From: Candidatus Aminicenantota bacterium
GTDB lineage: Bacteria > Acidobacteriota > Aminicenantia > Aminicenantales > Aminicenantaceae
Length of the DNA stretch: 13,125 nt
Reading direction: 5' to 3'
NCBI GenBank assembly: GCA_016926925.1
Contig: JAFGNQ010000285.1
Location: 1 to 13,125 of the forward strand
Part shown: piece by piece, positions 4,968 to 12,231 of the stretch
Numbering within the stretch: the stretch's first letter is position 1
How the letters are laid out: each line of letters opens with the position of its first letter
Notes under the pieces: model-generated
The model's input: only the letters and a program-made list of their open reading frames with translations
Told to the model about the DNA's origin: nothing
The model's database searches: none
Position numbers and translations under genes: made by a program

Positions 4968-7277
4968 ATGCTAAAAAAAAGACAGTGTATTTTCTTAATA
5001 GGTCTTTTGCTCTTTGCGGCGAATGTTGCATGTAACAAGAATTCTGTCCATGCGGTACGAAATGAGGGAGTTCGAAATTACGATGTTTATATAAAAGGTA
5101 TCCATGCGGCTGAGCTGGTAATCTCTGAGCGAGGTGGGACATCTGACTATTCCATCAAAAAGAAAGATTGGAAGAGCAGTCAGTGGTCGGCTTCTTTCAC
5201 ATCGGCTGGATCGGAAATTGAGCGCCGAAAAGAATTCCGGCTGTGGGGAGCCGTTGAAATGCTTCCGGCACAATTAGAAGAGATCGAAAAGATAGATTGG
5301 TCCTGGAAAAAAGCCGTGGCTTGGCCGGATGAAGACAGCATCTATATCAGGCAGAGGGAATTGGCGGAATCTGTGAACGGGAAGACATACAAAGCGAACT
5401 GCTGGAAACTCAAGGATGCTTCTTCTCCCATGGATCTTTTGATTGATTCGGAAAACCGCCTGATTGCGGGTATTGACGCACCTCTCGATATATGCATGGT
5501 TCTTCGGGGCTTCGAAAACTTCACTACTCTGAAGAACTGGCTTGGTACGGAGGTGTCGGCTGCCAAGTGGGGATATCGCTTTTTGGGGAAATCTATGGTG
5601 GAGATGTCGGACGGCGTAAAATTGGCGACGCTGGTTTATCTTCCCTCTGACGGTACGGACGGACCTTACCCTGTGGTCTTCATCCGGACTCCTTACGGGA
5701 TCACGCCGGCAATCGAGGCTTACTGGCATTACTGCGCTCGCGGCTATGCCTTTGTCATTCAGGCATGCCGGGGAACGGCATATTGGGATCCTGATAATAA
5801 GTCGGAAGGGGAATGGGAGCTCGTCATCAACGAGCCGCGGGATGGCGCTGATGCCTTGACTTGGATTGCCGCACAGCCTTGGTGTGACGGAAATATCGGC
5901 ATGCAGGGAGGATCCTACGTGAGATTCACCCAGTGGGCCTGTTCGATGGCAAACAATCCGGCCCTCAAATGTGTCGTTCCCGAGAGCTCTATGGGCACGG
6001 TATTCAGCGATATGCAGTATATGGGAGGGGGATTTGTCGAGGGACTTATGTATTACGTGCTTTTTATGCAGGATCAAAGGATATTGCCGACCAGGTCCTG
6101 GCCGGAAATTCTCCATTTCAGGCCCCTGATAGAGATGGATACGTATGCAACGGGAAAAGATAATTCTCAGTGGAACACTTTGGTTGATCATTGGATAAAC
6201 GACGATTACTGGAAACAGCAGGATTTTTATCGGGGCGACCATCCGCGCAACTTCGCCTCTTTCCAGATCAGCGGTTGGTTCGACGACGATTTTCCCGGTA
6301 CAAGACGCAATTGGGAATTAATGAAGAGACACGGGACGAAACCGCAAAAATTGATCTTAGGACCGTGGAAACACGGTTACAACAGGGATCGTAAGCTCAA
6401 CGGATTCAGCTTCGGCCTCGATGCACTGAGAGATGACATCTGGTTGATCAAACAGCAGTGGTACGACCGTTTTCTCAGAGGAATCGATAACGGAGTGGAT
6501 GAACCGGCCGTAGAATATTTTGTCCTCGGGGACAATGAATGGCGAACCGCATCCCAGTGGCCGCCCGAAGAAGCCGAGGTGCAGAAGTGGTACTTTCACA
6601 GCAACGGAAAGGCGAACAAACTGCCACAGTACGGGGACTTGACTGAAACCCCGCCTTCGAAGGATGAGCCCAGCGATGTCTACACATACAACCCCCTGGA
6701 TCCTGTCCCGAACTGGTACAGCTTTGAGCTGATGCAGAGGTGGGAGGACGTCCAGAGCTTTCCTTATGACTTTAAGGACATCGAAATGCGAGGTGACGTC
6801 GCGGTCTACACCTCGGAGCCGGTCAAAGAAGATTTGACTGTGGCAGGTGATCTCATGGCGATCCTCTATGCCTCATGTGATGTCCGTGATACGGATTGGT
6901 GGGTCTATCTTTCCGATGTCTATCCTGACGGTATGTCCGTCCGGCTTACTACGGGAATGCTCAGGGCTAGGTTTCGAAACTTGGAGGATAAGCAGCACCA
7001 CATCTTCGGGTCAAATTTCGAAAAGGAGGAATTCCTGTCAGGTAAGATGTCGGATGTCGTGCGCTATGACATCAATATTCCCAGTATCGCCGTGACTTTT
7101 AAAAAAGGCCACCGTATTCGCATAGCCGTGATGAATGCCTGTGACAGCTATTCTTTCCCCAACTCCAACACGGGGGAGAACGAAGCCTATGTCGATAAAA
7201 CGGTTGAGGGCACCATGGCCATCCACCACAATCCCCTTCATCCGAGTCATGTCCTTCTTTCAGTGCTCAGGCGCTAG
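4968..7277 (+). CDS. Exported CocE/NonD-type hydrolase (X-Pro dipeptidyl-peptidase S15 family)
   Basis: The product is 769 residues. An N-terminal signal (K-K-R then a hydrophobic stretch to A-N-V-A-C) suggests export; a cysteine follows but the lipobox is poor. Residues 30-200 are an extension I cannot assign. The alpha/beta hydrolase core starts at 'VKLATLVYLPSDG' and 'RTPYG'. The predicted triad is Ser316 in G-G-S-Y-V-R-F-T-Q-W, an Asp in G-W-F-D439-D-D-F, and His469 in L-G-P-W-K-H-G. A C-terminal S15 jelly-roll follows from about 600 (DVAVYTSEPVKEDLTVAG). Relatives cleave esters, amides or X-Pro dipeptides, but the substrate cannot be read from sequence. Family members usually have Gly two residues after the nucleophile Tyr (S-Y-x-G); this one has Arg. 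It has its own promoter and an excellent ribosome binding site, and precedes an M28 peptidase gene, which fits exported peptide or ester breakdown. Confidence 0.9.
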   Translation: MLKKRQCIFLIGLLLFAANVACNKNSVHAVRNEGVRNYDVYIKGIHAAELVISERGGTSDYSIKKKDWKSSQWSASFTSAGSEIERRKEFRLWGAVEMLPAQLEEIEKIDWSWKKAVAWPDEDSIYIRQRELAESVNGKTYKANCWKLKDASSPMDLLIDSENRLIAGIDAPLDICMVLRGFENFTTLKNWLGTEVSAAKWGYRFLGKSMVEMSDGVKLATLVYLPSDGTDGPYPVVFIRTPYGITPAIEAYWHYCARGYAFVIQACRGTAYWDPDNKSEGEWELVINEPRDGADALTWIAAQPWCDGNIGMQGGSYVRFTQWACSMANNPALKCVVPESSMGTVFSDMQYMGGGFVEGLMYYVLFMQDQRILPTRSWPEILHFRPLIEMDTYATGKDNSQWNTLVDHWINDDYWKQQDFYRGDHPRNFASFQISGWFDDDFPGTRRNWELMKRHGTKPQKLILGPWKHGYNRDRKLNGFSFGLDALRDDIWLIKQQWYDRFLRGIDNGVDEPAVEYFVLGDNEWRTASQWPPEEAEVQKWYFHSNGKANKLPQYGDLTETPPSKDEPSDVYTYNPLDPVPNWYSFELMQRWEDVQSFPYDFKDIEMRGDVAVYTSEPVKEDLTVAGDLMAILYASCDVRDTDWWVYLSDVYPDGMSVRLTTGMLRARFRNLEDKQHHIFGSNFEKEEFLSGKMSDVVRYDINIPSIAVTFKKGHRIRIAVMNACDSYSFPNSNTGENEAYVDKTVEGTMAIHHNPLHPSHVLLSVLRR

Positions 7278-7396
7278 CTTTTGGGCCGGTTTTGGATTGG
7301 CCGGTGAAGCATGGGTTCTCTTTCGACCGTGCTTTGAAATATTAAGAGCGGCCTTATATTGACAGCGCCTTCTGATTGAGATATGCGCGGTGCCGA

Positions 7397-7430
7397 TGAA
7401 AAAAATGCAGCTTGCCGCAGATTTTTTTCA
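7397..7430. terminator. A/T-rich hairpin between the two hydrolase genes, candidate terminator
   Basis: The left arm TGAAAAAAATGC (7397-7408) pairs with GCA-GA-TTTTTTTCA (7417-7430) around an 8-nt loop, leaving a 2-nt bulge. The GC content is low for a strong terminator. It sits immediately before the -35 box of the M28 gene, so it could separate the two transcription units. Confidence 0.35.
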
Positions 7431-7431
7431 C

Positions 7432-7461
7432 TTGTACTCTTGGATATAAAATAAATATGAT
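7432..7461 (+). promoter_or_regulatory. Sigma-70-type promoter for the M28 peptidase
   Basis: TTGTAC (7432-7437) and TATGAT (7456-7461) are 18 bp apart. Start would be near 7468, with GGAGG at 7481-7485 before the ATG at 7491. A GGATAT/ATATCC inverted repeat (7442-7447 and 7460-7465) frames the -10 region and could bind a regulator. Confidence 0.5.
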
Positions 7462-7490
7462 ATCCATAACAACTCGACACGGAGGATTTG

Positions 7491-9125
7491 ATGAAACGTA
7501 AATCTATCTATGTTCTGCTCATTGTTTTCTCGATGACGCAGCTCTTTTCTTTTTCCTTCCAGGAAAAAGTAGACTACGAGATGGTCTCGAAAATTTGGGA
7601 GGAGGGGATCAACCGGTCCCAGGCTATGAAAATCCTTAGCTACTTGACGGATGTATTAGGGCCGAGAGTACCGGGTTCGCCCCAAATCACTGCTGCCTAT
7701 AAGTGGACAGCAGAAAAGTTCGAAGAATTGGGCATGTCCAATGTACACATCGAACCATTTGGCGAATTTGGCCTCGGGTGGTCCAATGAATATGTGTCTG
7801 TTCACATGCGCAAACCTTCTTATCAGCCCATTATCGCTTATCCTGTACCCTGGACGTCTGAAACGAACGGAAAAATATCAGGCGCCCCTGTCTCCGTCGA
7901 TATCAAGACGGAGGAAGATTTTAAAAAATACCGGGGGAAATTGAAGGGTGCTATCGTTCTCATGGCCGCCCCACGAAAAGCGCCGCCGACTTTTACGGAC
8001 AGTGCCGTGCGTTTAGATGAGAAAGGCCTTGCAGCGCTGAAGGAGGCTCCGATTCCCGTGGGGCCGGAGTTGGATAGCGACCGCCCCTCTCCGGAATGGA
8101 TAGACAAACTCGAGGAATTTTTTCGTTCTGAAGGTGTCGGTGTTTTGGTCGAGCCCAGCAATCCCAGCCGTTGCGATTACGGAACCGTTAAAGTGGATGC
8201 CTACAAGGGAAAAGGCTGGGATCCTCAAAGGCCCCGGCAGAATCCTAGAATTATCATGGCTGCTGAACACTATGCCCGAATATTCCGCATCATGGATCAT
8301 AAGATCCCTGTTATTCTGGAGGTTGAAATCAGGAACACGTTCTATGATGAAGACCAGCTCGGTTACAATGTTATCGCCGAAATTCCCGGGAGCGATAAAA
8401 AGGATGAGGCCGTGATGCTCGGAGGTCATATCGATTCGTGGAGTGGTGGAACGGGTGCCGTGGACAACGCCGCCGGCTGCACTGTGGTCATGGAAGCCAT
8501 GCGCATCCTCAAATCGTTGGGAGTGAAGCCGCGCCGCACTATCAGGGGAGCCTTGTGGGGTTCGGAGGAGCAAGGACTGCTCGGATCGAGAGGATATGTG
8601 GCCAAGCACTTTGGTGACTCGGACATCCAGTGTATGGCCAAGCTCGACTACTTCGATATCATAGCGGATCCCAAGAAGTTTTGGAGAAATATCTGGGTCG
8701 GATCGAACGAGCTGTTGCTGAAGCCGGAACACGGCAAGCTTTCCGCTTATTACAACTACGACAACGGCAGCGGCCGTATACGGGGCGTGTACCTCCAGGA
8801 GAACAGTGCCGTAGAACCCATCTTCAAAGCTTGGATTGAACCTCTTCGCGATTTGGGTGTGACAACACTCGCCTTCCAGGAGACAACCGGATCGGACCAT
8901 CTTGCCTTCGACTATATCGGCCTTCCCGGTTTTCAATTCATCCAGGAACCTCTGGATTATGGAACGAGAGTCCATCACACCAACATGGACCTCTACGACC
9001 ATTGCATCGAAGAAGACATCATCCAGTCTGCCATCGTCATGGCCTGCTTTGTCTACCATACGGCTATGCGTGATGAGCTGCTTCCGAGAAAACCGCTGCC
9101 GAAAATGAAGAAAGATTCGGAATAA
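7491..9125 (+). CDS. Secreted M28-family zinc metallopeptidase (carboxypeptidase Q/aminopeptidase-like)
   Basis: The product is 544 residues. A signal peptide (M-K-R-K then a hydrophobic segment to F-S-F-S, about 1-23) directs export. Residues 120-300 hold a PA-like insert. The co-catalytic two-zinc site is recognisable: H313 in G-G-H-I-D-S-W, bridging D325 in A-V-D-N-A-A-G, general base E359 and ligand E360 in S-E-E-Q-G, D424 in Y-N-Y-D-N-G-S-G, and H495/H496 in H-H-T-N-M-D. Members remove terminal amino acids or split dipeptides. About 35 residues (376-410) separate 'HFGD' from 'KPEH', which is longer than I recall in close relatives. The ATG at 7491 has GGAGG five bases upstream; a TTG immediately before it is less likely as a start. 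The gene has its own promoter. It fits periplasmic or extracellular peptide breakdown with the preceding hydrolase. Confidence 0.93.
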   Translation: MKRKSIYVLLIVFSMTQLFSFSFQEKVDYEMVSKIWEEGINRSQAMKILSYLTDVLGPRVPGSPQITAAYKWTAEKFEELGMSNVHIEPFGEFGLGWSNEYVSVHMRKPSYQPIIAYPVPWTSETNGKISGAPVSVDIKTEEDFKKYRGKLKGAIVLMAAPRKAPPTFTDSAVRLDEKGLAALKEAPIPVGPELDSDRPSPEWIDKLEEFFRSEGVGVLVEPSNPSRCDYGTVKVDAYKGKGWDPQRPRQNPRIIMAAEHYARIFRIMDHKIPVILEVEIRNTFYDEDQLGYNVIAEIPGSDKKDEAVMLGGHIDSWSGGTGAVDNAAGCTVVMEAMRILKSLGVKPRRTIRGALWGSEEQGLLGSRGYVAKHFGDSDIQCMAKLDYFDIIADPKKFWRNIWVGSNELLLKPEHGKLSAYYNYDNGSGRIRGVYLQENSAVEPIFKAWIEPLRDLGVTTLAFQETTGSDHLAFDYIGLPGFQFIQEPLDYGTRVHHTNMDLYDHCIEEDIIQSAIVMACFVYHTAMRDELLPRKPLPKMKKDSE

Positions 9126-9350
9126 TGCATTTCGCGTGAACGTCGTCGATTCAGAAATATAATTCGGTTCCGATTCTGGAGGCAAAATCTTTCCGCTGTG
9201 GATTCATTTCATCGTCCGTAGGAAGCGCACGGAGAGGGTGGAGGGGTCTTCGACGAAAACGAACTGTAATGAGCTTCTGAGCTTGTCATTTTATTGGGGA
9301 TCATCACTGCAATGGAAATCAGTGCTGTGTCCATTGAGAAGGATTGACGA

Positions 9351-9953
9351 TTGAATCAACAGATACCGGATGATGGGGTGCTGATTCAAAGGATCTCCCG
9401 TAATGACTTGGGCGCTTTCAAAGAACTGGTCAATCGCTATCGGATTGTGGTCTACAACACATGTTACGGCATGCTCGGCGACCATCACCATGCAGAGGAT
9501 GCCACCCAAGATATCTTCCTGCAGATTTATAAATCAGCCGGATCCTTCCGGGGAAAGAGTAAGGTCTCTACTTGGATCTATCGCATCTCCGTCAACCGAT
9601 CGCTCAATGTCATCCGCCGTAACAAGCGGTCCCGATGGATGATGAGTCTTAATTCCGTATGGAAGGATACGGGTGAAAGAGAAGAAGTTCTGCCGGCCTC
9701 CAGCAGGGATGAACCTGACAAGCGTTTTGAGAAAAAACAGATAAAAGATTTTTTAAAGAAATCCGTAGACTCCCTTTCTGATAAACAAAGAGCGGCTTTC
9801 GTTCTGAGCAAATACGAGAATTTAACCTCAAAAGAAATTTCGGATATCCTGGGGATTTCCATTAACTCGGTCGAAGCGCGTATTCACAGGGCCAAACTCA
9901 ACCTTCAAAAAAAATTGGTAAATTTATTGTCGAAAAAACCGGGGAAGCCGTAA
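9351..9953 (+). CDS. ECF-type RNA polymerase sigma factor
   Basis: The product is 200 residues, starting at TTG. No ATG is available in frame near the start, and AAGGA lies 7 nt upstream. Region 2 (about 8-80) has the core-binding and -10 recognition helices with D-A-x-Q-D-I-F-L-Q-I-Y, F-R-G-K-S-K-V-S-T-W-I-Y-R-I and N-R-S-L-N-V-I-R-R. Region 4 (about 135-190) has a helix-turn-helix, S-D-K-Q-R-A-A-F-V-L...S-K-E-I-S-D-I-L-G-I-S-I-N-S-V-E-A-R-I-H-R-A. Region 3 is absent, as expected for ECF factors. The next gene is a zinc-finger anti-sigma factor 46 nt downstream, so this is a sigma/anti-sigma pair that probably responds to an envelope signal. It would direct RNA polymerase to its own operon and unknown targets. 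The promoter is not clear. Confidence 0.95.
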   Translation: MNQQIPDDGVLIQRISRNDLGAFKELVNRYRIVVYNTCYGMLGDHHHAEDATQDIFLQIYKSAGSFRGKSKVSTWIYRISVNRSLNVIRRNKRSRWMMSLNSVWKDTGEREEVLPASSRDEPDKRFEKKQIKDFLKKSVDSLSDKQRAAFVLSKYENLTSKEISDILGISINSVEARIHRAKLNLQKKLVNLLSKKPGKP

Positions 9954-9999
9954 GTTCGGCTCTCATGAGGGTGTCTAATAAGATAAAGAACGAACACAA

Positions 10000-10482
10000 A
10001 TGAGTTCAACATGTAGAAAAATTGAGAGAAGTTTGATCGATTTTGTTGAAAAAAGCCTGCCCGAGGTCCTGCAGATTGAGATCGAAGAACATCTCAGAGA
10101 ATGTGCGAAATGCAATCGTCTGGTCCGGCAATTTTCCCCTATCTGGAAGGATTTTGCCTCCAGAGAACGAAAGGCTCCATCCACTTCTCTCTGGCCGGCC
10201 CTTATCGAAAAGATCCAAGCCGAGAAAAAACCGCAGCTCTTAAGGAATAAAATTTTAGCCGGCGTCAAGAATTCACTTCGCCCTGCGGTCGCCACATTGA
10301 TTTTGCTGGCAGGAATGTTTTTCGGATATCACCTCGGTAATGTTCCCGATGATGCAGGAGAGCTGGTTTCCGGGCAAGGATATTTCTCGGAATATCTTGA
10401 AACTTTCGAGGATTTTCCCCCGGGATCGGTGGGCGATTTCTATTTGAAATACACAATTCAAGAGCGGAAAGATATGCCATGA
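10000..10482 (+). CDS. Zinc-finger (ZAS-type) transmembrane anti-sigma factor
   Basis: The product is 160 residues. Near the N-terminus is H31-x3-C35-x2-C38 with C5 upstream, the zinc-binding anti-sigma (ZAS/zf-HC2) fold that clamps an ECF sigma factor. One transmembrane helix (about 92-113, ending A-G-M-F-F-G-Y) places residues 1-90 in the cytoplasm and a short tail of about 47 residues outside, where a signal or protease could act. Its position directly after the sigma gene supports cognate pairing. The stop overlaps the next start by four bases (ATGA), indicating translational coupling with the CnrX/Spy-like sensor. The short periplasmic tail means the signal is probably sensed by a partner, most simply the next gene product. 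That last step is inference. Confidence 0.88.
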   Translation: MSSTCRKIERSLIDFVEKSLPEVLQIEIEEHLRECAKCNRLVRQFSPIWKDFASRERKAPSTSLWPALIEKIQAEKKPQLLRNKILAGVKNSLRPAVATLILLAGMFFGYHLGNVPDDAGELVSGQGYFSEYLETFEDFPPGSVGDFYLKYTIQERKDMP

Positions 10483-11012
10483 AAAAAAGATTTTTCGTAA
10501 TGGCTTTTGTTCCCTTGTTTGTCATCAATGTGGCTGCTCTGGCAACTCTCTCCTATAACCGGTGGTTCAGCTCCAAATCTATGGCCGCATCTGAAAGGAC
10601 CTCCGACACTTGGGGGGAATTGCAGGAGCAAATGCTTTTGCGCCCTGAACAGATGAAGGAGATGCAGGACACAAGGCTTTCCTTTGAGAGAGACATCGCG
10701 TCTCTACGTCAACAAATGCGGGAAAAGAGAAATTCTCTCGTCGACGAAACCAGGAAGGCATCTCCGAATTTGAATCGAATCGACAGGATCATCGAGGAGC
10801 TCAATGGCCTTCAGGCCTTAGTCCAGAAGAAAACCATTCGGAATCTTTTAAAAGACAAAGAAGTTTTAACTCCTCAACAAGAGAAAAGGTATTTCTCGCT
10901 TTTCGAAAATCACGTCCGCGGGCAGGGTATGAGGTACCGGAGGAGAGGAGATGGAAGGGGCCGGCGTCGATGGTTGAAGGAAACGCATAAAAATGAGGAG
11001 ATAAACCGTTAA
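10479..11012 (+). CDS. Membrane-anchored CnrX/Spy/ZraP-like periplasmic sensor or chaperone
   Basis: The product is 177 residues. K-K-R and a hydrophobic segment (about 5-26) form an uncleaved anchor. Beyond it is a long helical hairpin (about 45-145) with L-R-P-E-Q and L-T-P-Q-Q-E-K-R, the L-T-x-x-Q-type motifs of the CpxP/Spy/Metal_resist superfamily. Members either sense metal ions, as in CnrX, or act as periplasmic chaperones, as in Spy. Few His or Met residues are visible in the hairpin, so metal binding is not assured. A basic tail (R-Y-R-R-R-G-D-G-R-G-R-R-R-W) follows. The ATGA overlap with the anti-sigma gene places the three products in equal amounts, as in cnrYXH. By analogy it would release the sigma factor through the anti-sigma factor. 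Confidence 0.78.
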   Translation: MKKRFFVMAFVPLFVINVAALATLSYNRWFSSKSMAASERTSDTWGELQEQMLLRPEQMKEMQDTRLSFERDIASLRQQMREKRNSLVDETRKASPNLNRIDRIIEELNGLQALVQKKTIRNLLKDKEVLTPQQEKRYFSLFENHVRGQGMRYRRRGDGRGRRRWLKETHKNEEINR

Positions 11013-11053
11013 CCGATCATAGCTTTTAATAATAATAAATAGGAGGTTCTGAA

Positions 11054-11815
11054 ATGAATAAAGGACGAATTTTCGTCAGTATCGCCGTCGCAGTCATATT
11101 GGTTTCGGCTGTTCCAGGTTTTGCCCAGCGCGATTGGGAGCCGGAGCCGGACCTTTTTTATGACCTCAACCTGACCTCGGAACAGATTGCCCAAATTCAA
11201 AAGCTGGAAATGGAATTCCGCAAAGATATCCTGCCTCTGGAGATTAAACTCGATACTCATGATATGGAGTTGAGGTCCTTGTATGCCAATGGTGCAGCAG
11301 AGGGGAAAATCGAAGCCAAAATGATCCAAATGGACAAGATAGACATGGAGCTTGAGGACAAATTCATGATGCACAACAATCGAATCCGCGATCTTTTGAC
11401 TGACAGACAAAAAGCACTTTTTGACCAGTATGGAGGTCTTGGACCTGATCCGGAAAAAATGGATGCAACGGGTTATGGTATGGATTTTGGAAGGGGCTAT
11501 GGCCGGGGTTATGGATTGTACTCTGGAAACGGGTATGGGTATTACGGCCGGGGATATGGCCGAGGCTACGGTCGCGGCTATGGTTTGAGTTACGGCCGGG
11601 GATATGGATATGCCAGAGGGTACGGCCGGGGATATGGCTATGGTCGAGGATACGGTCGAGGTTTTGGTCTAGGCTACAGCCGGGGTTATAGAGCTAATTA
11701 CGGCCGAAGTTATGGCTATGGCCGGGGATGGACCAGGGGGTCCGGAATGGGTAGGGGCTATTGGTGCCCATACAATTGGCGGGGAAGAGCCGGTCGGTAT
11801 CGAGATTGGTGGTGA
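11054..11815 (+). CDS. Secreted Spy/CpxP-like protein with a long Arg-Gly-Tyr-Gly repeat tail
   Basis: The product is 253 residues. A classical signal peptide ends at V-P-G-F-A-Q (about 1-25). Residues 30-135 are a helical Spy-like domain with L-N-L-T-S-E-Q-I near the start and L-L-T-D-R-Q-K-A-L-F at the end. Residues 140-253 are almost entirely Gly, Tyr and Arg, with nine exact R-G-Y-G units plus variants (R-G-F-G, R-G-W, S-Y-G), and end in aromatic W-C-P-Y-N-W...D-W-W. I know no precise functional parallel for that tail; it is presumably disordered, basic and sticky, and might bind polyanions, metals or envelope surfaces. AGGAGG at a good distance precedes the ATG. It follows the sensor gene by 41 nt in the same operon, so it is probably a target or co-regulated effector of the sigma factor. 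The repetitive DNA is described separately. Confidence 0.8.
   Translation: MNKGRIFVSIAVAVILVSAVPGFAQRDWEPEPDLFYDLNLTSEQIAQIQKLEMEFRKDILPLEIKLDTHDMELRSLYANGAAEGKIEAKMIQMDKIDMELEDKFMMHNNRIRDLLTDRQKALFDQYGGLGPDPEKMDATGYGMDFGRGYGRGYGLYSGNGYGYYGRGYGRGYGRGYGLSYGRGYGYARGYGRGYGYGRGYGRGFGLGYSRGYRANYGRSYGYGRGWTRGSGMGRGYWCPYNWRGRAGRYRDWW
11471..11750 (+). repeat. In-frame minisatellite-like coding repeat (RGYG units)
   Basis: Degenerate repeats of the type 'ggc cgg gga tat' recur in phase throughout the second half of the Spy-like gene. Synonymous codons vary (cgg, cga, cgc; ggt, ggc, gga; tat, tac), so the array has diverged at DNA level while the peptide pattern is kept. This suggests selection on the protein rather than a very recent expansion. 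Confidence 0.75.
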
Positions 11816-11824
11816 GCTAAGAAC

Positions 11825-11850
11825 GCTGCCTTCGGCCAACATTTTTCTTA
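11825..11850 (+). terminator. Weak candidate terminator after the sigma operon
   Basis: A short GCC-TTC-GGC hairpin followed by CAACATTTTTCTT lies a few bases after the stop codon at 11815. The stem is only three perfect pairs, so support is weak, but the position is right for the end of the operon. Confidence 0.25.
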
Positions 11851-11919
11851 TAAAGTATCTTGCGCCCGATTGAGGGGTGTATAGACGGGTCTGTGCAGCC
11901 CCTGATCCTTGTTTTTTGG

Positions 11920-12158
11920 TTAAGCCGTTTTCAGAAGGACCAGAGCCAGACCGAAGAGAACGAGTGCGGTATAGATCGGAATTTGTTCAGAAGCAGCACC
12001 AATCCTTCAAGAAAAATAAAACCGATGGTGACCAAAAGAACCCAATTTCTCGAGCCAGTGATGCCGCAATAAATGATATAACCCGTACACACGGTCATGA
12101 AGACGAATATGGCGGTGTGGAATAGTTTTATCCAAAACAGTATTCGCTGTGTTTCCAT
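11920..12158 (-). pseudogene. Small membrane protein gene, apparently frameshifted by an internal deletion
   Basis: From the ATG at 12158 the frame encodes two hydrophobic helices (ILFWIKLFHTAIFVFMTVCTGYIIYC and WVLLVTIGFIFLEGLVLLLN), then turns into a non-hydrophobic ending that stops at 11931. A shifted minus-strand frame across the same end reads S-E-Q-I-P-I-Y-T-A-L-V-L-F-G-L-A-L-V-L-L-stop (ending 11920). That looks like the genuine last helix of such a protein. From memory, intact relatives continue after 'EGLVLLLN' with an R-C-P-L-T region and later an F-L-P-x-W-x-x segment before the last helix. About 30 codons and the frame seem to be missing here. The function is unknown. If the shift is a sequencing error only, the product would be a two- to three-helix inner-membrane protein. 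Confidence 0.55.
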
Positions 12159-12159
12159 T

Positions 12160-12231
12160 TTGTCTGGAATTCCTTGCTTCTATTATATAAAATGACAAAC
12201 AATCTTCACATTTATTTTCAAAGAGGAAAGT
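12160..12231. promoter_or_regulatory. Divergent AT-rich promoter region
   Basis: The segment between the minus-strand small membrane gene and the plus-strand miniprotein contains CTATTATATAAAATGAC (12180-12196). It reads TATAAT on the minus strand (complement of 12182-12187) and TATAAA on the plus strand (12186-12191). Both directions could start here, but -35 boxes are poor on each side. Confidence 0.4.

Noticed and set aside
5274..6242. Minus-strand frame of 322 codons
   Set aside because: It is antisense to the S15-type hydrolase across its catalytic Ser motif, with no recognisable domain.
7278..7310. Repeated GGCCGG after the S15-type gene as a terminator
   Set aside because: The two GGCCGG copies are mainly direct repeats with only a 4-5 bp stem and no T run.
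9158..9163. TATAAT box upstream of the sigma gene
   Set aside because: It lacks a good -35 and would leave a leader of about 180 nt; GAACT and TTGTCA boxes at 9261-9288 were also tried and do not pair with a proper -10, so no promoter is called.
8013..9185. Minus-strand frame of 390 codons
   Set aside because: It is antisense to the M28 peptidase, whose zinc ligands and signal peptide are all in the plus frame; the product has shadow-like composition.
11471..11750. Repeat array as a CRISPR or tandem non-coding repeat
   Set aside because: Units are in phase with the reading frame, encode R-G-Y-G, have no spacers, and show synonymous codon variation, so this is a coding repeat.
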